Of a stretch of 37,739 bases of DNA, positions 29,288 through 37,739 are shown piece by piece. The stretch comes from Gammaproteobacteria bacterium (GTDB lineage Bacteria > Pseudomonadota > Gammaproteobacteria > SZUA-229): assembly GCA_030595185.1 (NCBI GenBank), contig JAUVDT010000009.1:1-37739 (forward strand), written 5' to 3'. Both the position numbers and the translations under genes were made by a program. How positions within the stretch are numbered: position 1 is the first letter of the stretch; each line of letters starts with the position of its first letter. A model generated the notes under the pieces. That model was not told where the DNA came from and did not search any database. It saw only the letters and a program-made list of their open reading frames with translations.

Positions 29288-29803
29288 ATGAGTATTTTAA
29301 ATGAAACAGTTTCGAAGGTGTCAATTGGTGATGTAGCGGCAATTTGTGCGTTTGCATTTTCTATTATTAGTTTGCTTTTATCTCGTCATATGCAAATTAA
29401 AGCAAGAAATCGGCAGAGTGCTTCAGAGTCATTGGCCGGTTTTGCAAATCTGGAGCAAATGATAAAAGATGTACCCAGTGTATTACGGTTTCATGGTATT
29501 CAGGAAGAAGAATTAAAAATAGCCAATGTAACTGCAGAAGAAATGAGTTACTTTCTGTCTAATATGACCACGGGCGGTATTTATTATCGAACGACTGCCA
29601 AAGTAGGTTTAATCAAGTTTTTCGGTGAGCAAGGTTATTATGGTGAAATGTTCAAACATGAAGCAACTCGTAATGCCTGGGCAGTTTGTAGGCGTTGTCT
29701 TGCTCCATCAGATTATCGAACGCAATTAGATAAACTTAGCAAGCTTAATAACGGGCCCTTGTCCGCATTATCAGATTACTATACAAGAGAAGCTGCTAAT
29801 TAA
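29288..29803 (+). CDS. Membrane-anchored hypothetical protein
   Basis: One N-terminal TM (VAAICAFAFSIISLLLS), soluble helical remainder; AGGAAGG RBS upstream. Confidence 0.6.
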   Translation: MSILNETVSKVSIGDVAAICAFAFSIISLLLSRHMQIKARNRQSASESLAGFANLEQMIKDVPSVLRFHGIQEEELKIANVTAEEMSYFLSNMTTGGIYYRTTAKVGLIKFFGEQGYYGEMFKHEATRNAWAVCRRCLAPSDYRTQLDKLSKLNNGPLSALSDYYTREAAN

Positions 29804-30279
29804 GGGGCTTGTTTGCTAGTGTTCACATTTAAGCTTGAATGAGAGCGAATACTAAGAGGTATTTGCGGTGCGACTGGCATACCTAATTGTCGGCCAATAC
29901 CGGTCATATCAATCAGAGTGTCTACGCTGGTGATTTTATTATCTTCTATTTCCCAAATTGAAACAGCCGGGAAAGTAATAATTTTATCGCTAGCTGGGAT
30001 GCCATAAAATGTTTTTACAACCGGTCCAAAGAAACTGATTTGTGTCATGACGCGATTGTCTTCACTCATGATTAACTCTATATCGACCGATAAATCAGGC
30101 ATTGCGTCACGTAATATATGAATGAATTCAATATATTGGTCAGCATCTAATATTTCATCGGTGAAAGTTGTTTTATAGAAAAAACGTTCAGATAAGAAAC
30201 TTTTTATTTTATTAAACTCACCCTTGTTCCATGAGAGGTCAAGGTGTCTCAAAATCAGGTTTTTATTGTGCATAGACAT
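29800..30279 (-). CDS. SnoaL-like / ester cyclase family protein
   Basis: Nuclear-transport-factor-2-like pattern: YIEFIHILRDAMPDLSVDIELIMSEDNRVMTQISFFG...IWEIEDNKITSVDTLIDMTGIGRQLG. Confidence 0.75.
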   Translation of the reverse strand: MSMHNKNLILRHLDLSWNKGEFNKIKSFLSERFFYKTTFTDEILDADQYIEFIHILRDAMPDLSVDIELIMSEDNRVMTQISFFGPVVKTFYGIPASDKIITFPAVSIWEIEDNKITSVDTLIDMTGIGRQLGMPVAPQIPLSIRSHSSLNVNTSKQAP

Positions 30280-30614
30280 GTTGTCATCCTACTACTGCAA
30301 AACGGCTAATAACTTTTTTAAATTTGTTAATTTCTCAGCCATATTATCGAAAAATGCGGTCAGATGCTAGATAACTATGTCCTATCTTTACTTTGAATGC
30401 GGCTTACAAGTGGCTATGCTTAATGATAATGGTCTTAATAAAGGTGAACTTCGTCGATATAGGGGTATAGCTTAATCACTGGTCTATAATTCATTCAAAC
30501 CCGTATTAATATGATGTGGCGATGATGAAGTAATCAATCTCACGAAGAGTGTTGAAATCCTCTATAATTCGCGCACCATTTTCTGACCGTAGCAATCTCC
30601 ATAGAGGACTTCCA

Positions 30615-31877
30615 ATGATATTTTCGTCTTTAGACTTAGCGCCCGAGCTTCAAAAAGCCCTTGATGCATGTGGTTACAGCCAGATGACTCCGATACAGCA
30701 ACAAGCTGTTATTCCTGCAAGGCGTGGAAAAGACATATTGGCTAATGCTCAAACAGGGACAGGAAAAACAGCTGCTTTTGCGATTCCTATCCTGCAACAA
30801 ATGGTTGATCGTCCAAATTCAAATTTACCCGATAGCCCACGTGCGCTTATTTTGACACCCACTCGTGAGCTTGCTGAGCAATTAGCGGAAACGATAGGTG
30901 CTTATGCTCAATTTATGCCATTAAAAGTAACAGCGGTATACGGTGGCGTTAAAGTGAGTTCGCAAGAGAAAAAGCTGAAGGCAGGTGTAGATGTGCTTAT
31001 TGCGACTCCAGGGCGTTTAATGGAACATCTTGTGCAATGTAATGTGAACCTTGCTGGTGTTGAATTTGTAGTGCTGGATGAAGCTGATCGAATGTTGGAT
31101 ATGGGTTTTATTGCAGATGTTCAGACTCTGCTACAAAGAACTAAAAAGAAGCGTCAAACATTATTGTTTTCGGCAACTATGTCCCAGCCTGTTAAAGAGT
31201 TAGCCAACAAGTTACTTCATAACCATGAGGTAGTGAGTGTAGCTAAACAAAATGCCATTGCGGATACCATCGAGCATGTGGTTTATCCTGTTGAAGAACG
31301 CAGAAAGGCAGAGTTATTTGTTGATCTGATCGATGAAAAGAACTGGTTTAAAGTATTAGTTTTTACCAGTACGAAAGCGCAAGCTGATGAACTAATGCTA
31401 AGTTTGAAAATGGCTAAAATTAAAGCGGCTCTTTGTCACGGTGATAAAAGCCAGGGCTCACGTCGACGAGCAATAGCTGATTTTAAAGCCGATAAAATAC
31501 AGGTTTTAGTCGCAACAGAAGTGGCAGCACGTGGTTTGGATATACAAGGCTTAGAACACGTTGTGAACTTCAACTTACCGTACTTAGCAGAAGATTACGT
31601 GCATCGTGTTGGCCGAGCCGGTCGAGCAGGCATGAAAGGCCAGGCTATTTCATTAGTTAGTCGTGAAGAAGAACGCTCTTTGGCTAATATTGAGAAAGTG
31701 ATTGGCGGAAAAATAAAGCGCATAAAAATGCCTGGTTATGAAGTAGGTGACCGTAATGCAATTCTTAAAAATATTGAAAAACATTCACGACCTGCGAGAA
31801 CGAATAAAGCCAGCCAAACTAAAATAGTTCGTCATAATGATGGTAACAAGAAGCCAGGGAAAAAGAAAAAGAGTTGA
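30615..31877 (+). CDS. rhlE: DEAD-box ATP-dependent RNA helicase RhlE
   Basis: AQTGTGKTAAF, PTRELAEQ, VLDEADRMLDMGF, SATM, HRVGRAGRAG. Start MIFSSLDL preferred (AGAGGA RBS). Confidence 0.95.
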   Translation: MIFSSLDLAPELQKALDACGYSQMTPIQQQAVIPARRGKDILANAQTGTGKTAAFAIPILQQMVDRPNSNLPDSPRALILTPTRELAEQLAETIGAYAQFMPLKVTAVYGGVKVSSQEKKLKAGVDVLIATPGRLMEHLVQCNVNLAGVEFVVLDEADRMLDMGFIADVQTLLQRTKKKRQTLLFSATMSQPVKELANKLLHNHEVVSVAKQNAIADTIEHVVYPVEERRKAELFVDLIDEKNWFKVLVFTSTKAQADELMLSLKMAKIKAALCHGDKSQGSRRRAIADFKADKIQVLVATEVAARGLDIQGLEHVVNFNLPYLAEDYVHRVGRAGRAGMKGQAISLVSREEERSLANIEKVIGGKIKRIKMPGYEVGDRNAILKNIEKHSRPARTNKASQTKIVRHNDGNKKPGKKKKS

Positions 31878-31966
31878 TCTTAAAGGTTGCTGGGCATTGG
31901 CAATAATATTGCTCAGATAATCCAATGTCGAAAATCATCCTGAAGCGGTCGTAGAGTCAAAAAATA

Positions 31967-32189
31967 TTTACCGCAAATGAACGCGAATACACGCAAAAAA
32001 GTCAAAACCTTTTTTATAATAAAAATTGTCGTCATTCCGGTGGTGTTTTAGCCGGAATCTAGCGGCTTTAGTTTTTAAGTCATTGGATTCCGGTTAAAAC
32101 ACCACCGGAATGACAGGCTCTTTATCTTGTATAAATAAACCTAAAGTCTTTTGACTTTTTTGCGTGTATTCGCGTTCATTTGCGGTAAA
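31967..32189. repeat. Nested palindrome: 41-bp outer arms enclosing a 29-bp inner palindrome
   Basis: Outer arms 31967-32007 / 32149-32189 are perfect reverse complements; inner arms 32031-32059 / 32086-32114 differ at one position. Confidence 0.9.
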
Positions 32190-32270
32190 AACAATATCTC
32201 TTAAATGTACGCTCTGTACTATTAGTCGTCATGTGTTACTTGAAAGTATTGATTCGTGTTGTTAGTACAC

Positions 32271-34694
32271 TTAAGTATCTAAAATTTCTCTTACTTTTTG
32301 TAAAAGTTGTAAAGAACTAAAAGGTTTGTTTAGTTGTTTTTGTAAGAGGTTGTCTTGATCTTTGTTTTTAATGTTATCGCTAAAGCCACTTATTAATTGT
32401 ATTTTTAATTTAGGGTTTAATTTCTTTGCTTCTTTAGCTAACTGAAGGCCATCCATTTTGGGCATAATGACATCAGATAATAAAAGATCGATATGGTGTT
32501 GTTCAAGTATTTTTAATGCATCTTCTCCATTATTGCTCTGGTGAATTGTATATCCATGAGTGGATAATATTTGAGAAGAAAGTTCCAGTAATGACTCTTC
32601 ATCATCGACTATCAATATGCTTTCAGTTCCTGAAGGTATTTTTTTAACATTTAAGTCCGAGTTGTTTGTTTTATTGTTTTCTTCGTTGCTGGCTTGATAA
32701 CGAGGAAGATAAATTGATATTCGTGTGCCGATACCTTGCTCAGAATAAACATGTAAGGTACCCCCTGATAATTGTACAAAACCATAGACCTGGCACATAC
32801 CGAGTCCTGTTCCTTTATCACCTTTTGTAGTAAAAAATGGATCGAATACTTTCTTACGAGTTTCACTGTTCATGCCGACACCAGTGTCAGTAATTGAAAT
32901 TTGAATGTAATCACCTGTATCCAATTCAGTGAATTTTTGGTCTATATCATCAAAGTGAATGTTCTCGGTACTTATACTTAATGAGCCTCCGTCGGGCATA
33001 GCATGCATGGCATTAATGCAGATATTGAGAATGGCATCTTGTAAGAGGCTTTTATCAATATGAACTGGCCAGAGGTCTTTAGATAAATTCAGGTTTAGCT
33101 CTATACGCGCAGTTAGTGTCTTTTCTAGCATGTGCTGCTCGGACAAAATTAATTCATTGATGTCTGTAATGCTAAGGTCGTGAACTTGTTTACGTGAAAA
33201 GGCGAGTAGTTTTGTTGTTAGTTTTCGGGCACGCTCACCTGCATTGTATATTCGGTTAATGCTTTCGAGCTGTTCAGGTTGGTTGGTGAATTTTAATGTT
33301 AATAGTTCTGCATAGCCTAATATAATGCCCAGAAGGTTGTTGAAATCGTGTGCTATGCCGCCAGTTAGTTTTCCTAGCGCATCCATTTTTAAGCTGTGTT
33401 GTAGTTGTTCATCTTTTAATTTCTGTTCAGTTATATCGTTAAAGACCAGGACGATGCCTCGAATATTTTTTTCAGCGTCACGTATTGGGGCGGCAGAATC
33501 TGAGATGTGGTATTCGCGATTATTTTTAGAGATAAGAATAATATCTTTGCTTAGGTGTAGTGTTTCCCCATTTTTTAAGGTGCAAGAAAACGGGTCCTTT
33601 ATTGATGTTCGATTAGATGCATTAATTATCTTGAATATGTTTTTAATGGGTTCGCCAAAAGCTTCTTCAAGCGACCAACCTGTTAGTTGTTCTGCTACAG
33701 GGTTCATACGAACAATATTATTTTTATCATCAGTTGTTATAACAGCATCGCCAATACTATTTAAAGTTAGTGAAAGGTGCTCTTCTTTTTGTATGAGTTC
33801 AGCGTGGTATGTATTAAGTGAGTCATAAATAGACATTAACTCTTTAACCCGAAATATTTTCTTCAACTTGTTTTTGTTGGCTTGGTCTGGGCTTGTTCGT
33901 AAAATATCTATATATTTTTCTACCTCTTTCATGGGTGTGCCAACAATATATATAATGGCAGTATATAAAAGTAGTGTGGGAATAAGGATAACAAGTATTA
34001 AATTAATGAGAGATGATCTCATTTGTTTTTCAAGTAAAATAATGCCTTCAGTTTTATGTAATCTATAATAAAACATTTCGGGTGTTATATTGTTTATGTA
34101 TTGATTTTTATTGGTGTCTTTGAAAACAAGTGAATCAAGTTCGATGTAGTGGAAAGGGCTGAGTGTTTTTAATAGTGATATGGTTTGTAATTGTGTACTG
34201 ATGTAACCAATAATCTGTTTATCATCATTGGCGTTGAAAATGGGTGATATATAAATGATTTCTTGAGGGCTGGTAATTCGAAATGTAAGTTTATCAATGC
34301 CATTGATATCGATTGAATAAGGCAGGGTGCTGTTATTTAGTTTGGTTAATGCATTGCCTGTAATGTCATACAGCATTAAATCAGAAGTGTGTTTTTGTAA
34401 TTCAAAAGCCAGTTGTTTGAAACGAACACTATACCAATATGCAAATATTTCTGGGTTTTCTATTTGTTGTCTAACCTCTTGCCACTGGCTTAATGTGGAT
34501 GCGCTGTTCTGGATATTTTTAAACGTTAGATTAATTGCATGTTTAAGTTCTGTTTCGGCTGATTTTTTTTGAGAGTTTTCTATCTCCTGTTGTGTATTGT
34601 TAAGGTTTGAATTTATTTTATATGAAAATGCAAGTATCAAACTGATAATGATAAATGCAAAGATGATGGCGTATTGTCGGACGCTTAATAGCAT
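32271..34694 (-). CDS. Hybrid sensor histidine kinase (TM-PAS-HisKA-HATPase-REC)
   Basis: Two TMs, PAS (LTLNSIGDAVITTDDKNNIVRMNPVAEQLTGW), H-box GIAHDFNNLLGIILGYAEL, DTGVGM, GTGLGM, C-terminal REC ILIVDDEESLLEL...DLLLSDVIMPKMDG. Confidence 0.95.
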   Translation of the reverse strand: MLLSVRQYAIIFAFIIISLILAFSYKINSNLNNTQQEIENSQKKSAETELKHAINLTFKNIQNSASTLSQWQEVRQQIENPEIFAYWYSVRFKQLAFELQKHTSDLMLYDITGNALTKLNNSTLPYSIDINGIDKLTFRITSPQEIIYISPIFNANDDKQIIGYISTQLQTISLLKTLSPFHYIELDSLVFKDTNKNQYINNITPEMFYYRLHKTEGIILLEKQMRSSLINLILVILIPTLLLYTAIIYIVGTPMKEVEKYIDILRTSPDQANKNKLKKIFRVKELMSIYDSLNTYHAELIQKEEHLSLTLNSIGDAVITTDDKNNIVRMNPVAEQLTGWSLEEAFGEPIKNIFKIINASNRTSIKDPFSCTLKNGETLHLSKDIILISKNNREYHISDSAAPIRDAEKNIRGIVLVFNDITEQKLKDEQLQHSLKMDALGKLTGGIAHDFNNLLGIILGYAELLTLKFTNQPEQLESINRIYNAGERARKLTTKLLAFSRKQVHDLSITDINELILSEQHMLEKTLTARIELNLNLSKDLWPVHIDKSLLQDAILNICINAMHAMPDGGSLSISTENIHFDDIDQKFTELDTGDYIQISITDTGVGMNSETRKKVFDPFFTTKGDKGTGLGMCQVYGFVQLSGGTLHVYSEQGIGTRISIYLPRYQASNEENNKTNNSDLNVKKIPSGTESILIVDDEESLLELSSQILSTHGYTIHQSNNGEDALKILEQHHIDLLLSDVIMPKMDGLQLAKEAKKLNPKLKIQLISGFSDNIKNKDQDNLLQKQLNKPFSSLQLLQKVREILDT

Positions 34695-34699
34695 AATGA

Positions 34700-35560
34700 T
34701 TAGTGTTTTATTTTATTGGTAAGTATGTTTTCAATGGCATCATTTAGATCAAACTCATGTGTTTTATCAAAAAAATGATTTGCACCTTCAATTGAGGTGA
34801 CATTGTTGTATTTCTTTTGCAGTTGATGTCGCCAGTTGCTGTCGATTCGTTTGTCTTTAGTGCCAATGATGATGGATATCTTGTTATTGAATTTTTCTAT
34901 AACTTGATTGGTTTTTTCTGTATTCCAATTGTAATAGGATAAAAAATTACTGGCATAAGTTGGATAGGTTTTACAATAATTTAGGGCATAAGTACCAAGT
35001 TGGTCCTTGTTCTTGTTCATTAAACCAACCGCCAGTTTAGCATGTTCTTTCGTTTCGTTAGCAGCTGGTCCAGATGCATAGTATGAAAGGCTAATTAAAA
35101 TAATGTGCTTGATGCGTGCTGTATTATTTTTGTTAATGTAATTTAGAATGACGGGGCCACCTGCACTGTGTCCGATAAGCGTCACTTTTTTTCCTGTTTT
35201 TTCATATAACCAGTCTATCCATTGTTTCAACTCTTCTGCGTCGCTATCTAGTGAATGCGTGTGAATTGCTTCACACGACAAACTTTGCATTCTGTTATTG
35301 ATTCCAAGCGACAGTGTTGGGTTAAGTAAGCTGTATTCTAATTCGTTTAAAGTGCTTGCTAATCTATTAATCGTTGAAAACTCATTTGTTTGTAAAAAGC
35401 CGTGTAAAAGTAAAACGGGGCTTTCATCGTTTTCACCGGGGAGGTATATGGCGGACATAACATTATTAGACGCATTTTTTAATTTTATAGTCTCGGCATA
35501 ACTTAATATCGTGTTAACTAGTAGAAAAATTCCTACCAGAATTGTATTGAGTCTCGTCAC
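34700..35560 (-). CDS. Secreted alpha/beta hydrolase
   Basis: Signal peptide; VLLLHGFLQ; nucleophile elbow GHSAGG; GTKDKRID and GANHFF. Confidence 0.9.
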   Translation of the reverse strand: MTRLNTILVGIFLLVNTILSYAETIKLKNASNNVMSAIYLPGENDESPVLLLHGFLQTNEFSTINRLASTLNELEYSLLNPTLSLGINNRMQSLSCEAIHTHSLDSDAEELKQWIDWLYEKTGKKVTLIGHSAGGPVILNYINKNNTARIKHIILISLSYYASGPAANETKEHAKLAVGLMNKNKDQLGTYALNYCKTYPTYASNFLSYYNWNTEKTNQVIEKFNNKISIIIGTKDKRIDSNWRHQLQKKYNNVTSIEGANHFFDKTHEFDLNDAIENILTNKIKH

Positions 35561-35655
35561 GGGTATCTTCCTTAAAGGTGCTTGTTTATTACTTGTACCA
35601 ATATATTAGCTTATTTATATTGATTTATATTAATAACTTAATATTGTTTCTTGTC

Positions 35656-36537
35656 TTAATGAGTTTTATTTAACGGGGCTATTTTTAATACTTTCAACAT
35701 GGCCAGGCTGGCTGAAGACAAGGTTCGGTTACGGTGATAAACAGCACCCAGTTCACGTGACATGTGTACGCCTTCTATTTCAAATTCTACCAGTTCACCG
35801 TCTATCATACTTTTAGGTAATACTCCCCAGCCGAGACCAATTGAAATCATCATTTTTATAGTTTCCATGTAATTGGTTTCCAGAGCGATGGGCGGCATGT
35901 GTTTTAGTGACAATTGTTGTTCTATCATCGAGCGGGTAAATGTTTCATGTGAAGGTAAAATAGCTGGTTTATCGATAAGGTCTTCCGTCGTTATCTGTTG
36001 TCTACTCGCTAATACATGTGTTTTTCCGACAACGACAACGAGTGGGTCATGCCAAATTAATTCAGTAACCAAATTATTGGATGCCTTTCTTGGCAAGGTG
36101 ACAATGGCAAGTTCCAGTTCGCCATTTTCAATCATTTCACAGGCTTGTTCAGAATCCATAAAATGCAGGTCTAGTTCGACGTTTTCGTGTGCGGTACTAA
36201 ATGCCCGTAAAACGGGAGGGAGTCGATGCAGTCCAATGTGATGACTGGTGGCCAGTTTGAGTTCTCCACCGAGTTGTCCGGAGAGCCCTTGTATGCTCTG
36301 GTGACTGCGTTTTATCTCTTCAATAATTAGTCGGGCGCTGGGCAATAATATGGCGCCTGCTTCCGTAAGAATGATGGATTTGCCAATACGGTTAAATAGT
36401 GTCGTACTATAATCGTGTTCCAGTGCAGCGATGCGCTTACTGACGGCGGGTTGGGTAATATTAAGCTGCTCGGCTGCTTTCGAGAAAGATTGGTGCTCGA
36501 ACACGGCGATGAAGGCTTTAAGGTTTTGTATGTCCAT
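35656..36537 (-). CDS. LysR-family transcriptional regulator
   Basis: N-terminal HTH MDIQNLKAFIAVFEHQSFSKAAEQLNITQPAVSKRIAALE; divergent from leuC. Confidence 0.95.
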   Translation of the reverse strand: MDIQNLKAFIAVFEHQSFSKAAEQLNITQPAVSKRIAALEHDYSTTLFNRIGKSIILTEAGAILLPSARLIIEEIKRSHQSIQGLSGQLGGELKLATSHHIGLHRLPPVLRAFSTAHENVELDLHFMDSEQACEMIENGELELAIVTLPRKASNNLVTELIWHDPLVVVVGKTHVLASRQQITTEDLIDKPAILPSHETFTRSMIEQQLSLKHMPPIALETNYMETIKMMISIGLGWGVLPKSMIDGELVEFEIEGVHMSRELGAVYHRNRTLSSASLAMLKVLKIAPLNKTH

Positions 36538-36552
36538 TCTGATTATCTCATG

Positions 36553-36569
36553 TATTCCTATTGGGAATA
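36553..36569. promoter_or_regulatory. LysR-type T-N11-A palindrome
   Basis: TATTCC-TATTG-GGAATA, 15 nt upstream of the LysR start, in the LysR-leuC divergent intergenic region. Confidence 0.55.
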
Positions 36570-36670
36570 GTTTATATGAAAAATATGAATTTGAGTAATT
36601 TGTTTGTCGGGCGTATTATCAGTGCTCGATACTGGGTCTGAGATTTGGCCTGATGAGTTTGGAGAGAATA

Positions 36671-37739
36671 ATGGTTGCTAAAACACTTTATGACAAATTA
36701 TGGGATGCACACGTGGTTCGTACTGAAGAAGATGGTACGGCACTCATATATATAGACAGACATTTAATTCATGAAGTGACTTCACCTCAGGCGTTTGAAG
36801 GTTTGAGGATAGCTAACCGCAGCCCATGGCGTACAGACTCTTTATTAGCAGTTCCAGATCACAATGTGCCAACAACAGCGCGCGATGAAGGCATTACAGA
36901 TCCAGTGGCTAAGTTACAAGTTGAGACACTGGAGAAAAATTGCAAAGAATTTGCGATCACAGAATTTACTATGGACGATATCCGCCAGGGTATCGTACAC
37001 GTTATTGGCCCAGAGCAGGGTGCAACATTACCCGGTATGACGGTGGTTTGTGGTGATTCACACACTTCTACGCACGGTGCTTTTGGTGCATTGGCCCATG
37101 GTATCGGTACCTCTGAAGTTGAACACGTGATGGCAACTCAGTGTTTGATTCAGAAAAAAATGAAAAACATGCTGATCTCAGTTGATGGTCAGGTGCCAGC
37201 AGGTGTTACGGCTAAAGACATCGTATTAGCGATTATTGGCGAAATCGGCACAGCGGGTGGAACGGGTTATGCAATCGAGTTTGGTGGTGAGGCGATTGCA
37301 GCATTATCAATGGAAGGCCGTATGACAGTTTGTAATATGGCAATTGAAGGTGGTGCTCGTGCTGGCATGGTCGCCGTTGATCAAACCACAATCGACTATG
37401 TAAAAGGTCGCCCGTACTCGCCAACCGACGAAACTTGGGATCAAGCTGTGGCTAACTGGAATGATTTAGTTTCAGATGAAGGCGCACATTTTGATAGCAT
37501 CATTAGATTGGATGCCGCTACTATTAAACCACAGGTTACCTGGGGGACATCACCAGAAATGGAAGTAGCCGTTGATGCCAATGTACCTAACCCAGATGAT
37601 GAAGCCGATGAAGTAAAAGCCAATGGTATGCGTAAAGCATTGGCTTATATGGATTTAAAAGCAGGCATGGCTATTACTGATATTGATGTTGATAAAGTGT
37701 TTATTGGTTCATGCACAAATTCACGCATCGAAGACATGC
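36671..37739 (+). CDS. leuC: 3-isopropylmalate dehydratase large subunit (partial, runs off window)
   Basis: GGAGA RBS then [93 protein letters not shown] at edge. No stop before window end. Confidence 0.97.
   Translation, partial: MVAKTLYDKLWDAHVVRTEEDGTALIYIDRHLIHEVTSPQAFEGLRIANRSPWRTDSLLAVPDHNVPTTARDEGITDPVAKLQVETLEKNCKEFAITEFTMDDIRQGIVHVIGPEQGATLPGMTVVCGDSHTSTHGAFGALAHGIGTSEVEHVMATQCLIQKKMKNMLISVDGQVPAGVTAKDIVLAIIGEIGTAGGTGYAIEFGGEAIAALSMEGRMTVCNMAIEGGARAGMVAVDQTTIDYVKGRPYSPTDETWDQAVANWNDLVSDEGAHFDSIIRLDAATIKPQVTWGTSPEMEVAVDANVPNPDDEADEVKANGMRKALAYMDLKAGMAITDIDVDKVFIGSCTNSRIEDM

Noticed and set aside
30377-30475. 32-aa ORF MSYLYFECGLQVAMLNDNGLNKGELRRYRGIA
   Set aside because: No convincing RBS and no recognisable family; could be chance.
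31967-32189. Insertion sequence with transposase
   Set aside because: No ORF between the arms; too short for an autonomous element.
33325-34572. Plus-strand ORFs within the hybrid kinase gene
   Set aside because: Shadow ORFs on the strand opposite to a complete multi-domain kinase.
36859-37623. Minus-strand ORFs over leuC
   Set aside because: leuC is strongly supported on the plus strand; it is missing from the ORF track only because its stop lies beyond the window.

Overview
This is a 37.7 kb chromosomal window from an AT-rich gammaproteobacterium, judged by gene content; I do not assign a genus. The housekeeping part includes htpX, epmB-efp-epmA, psd, a PCu(A)C copper chaperone, prmB, aroC, rhlE and the 5' part of leuC, which runs off the right edge with a divergent LysR gene beside it. 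The rest is unusually rich in signal transduction: two GGDEF/EAL proteins (one degenerate and FimX-like), a large PilZ-like protein, three sensor kinases, a stand-alone REC protein, a PhnD-type binding protein linked to a kinase, an MCP, and a crotonase that retains the hallmark residues of DSF synthase (RpfF). I see no tRNA, rRNA, CRISPR array, transposase or prophage. The best candidates for something under-described are: (1) an RpfF-like DSF synthase with an extra DRR-repeat tail, convergent with a 6-TM histidine kinase and close to a GGDEF/EAL gene; (2) a PhnD-like binding protein / PAS kinase / REC operon with no ABC permease or ATPase; (3) a degenerate FimX-like plus PilZ-like pair; (4) a nested 41-bp + 29-bp palindrome between convergent genes, plus related dispersed palindromic repeats; (5) a possible sigma32-type promoter overlapped by a 9-bp palindrome upstream of htpX; (6) a perfect 13-bp-arm palindrome just upstream of the first GGDEF/EAL gene. 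All family calls come from reading motifs by eye; no database search was run.
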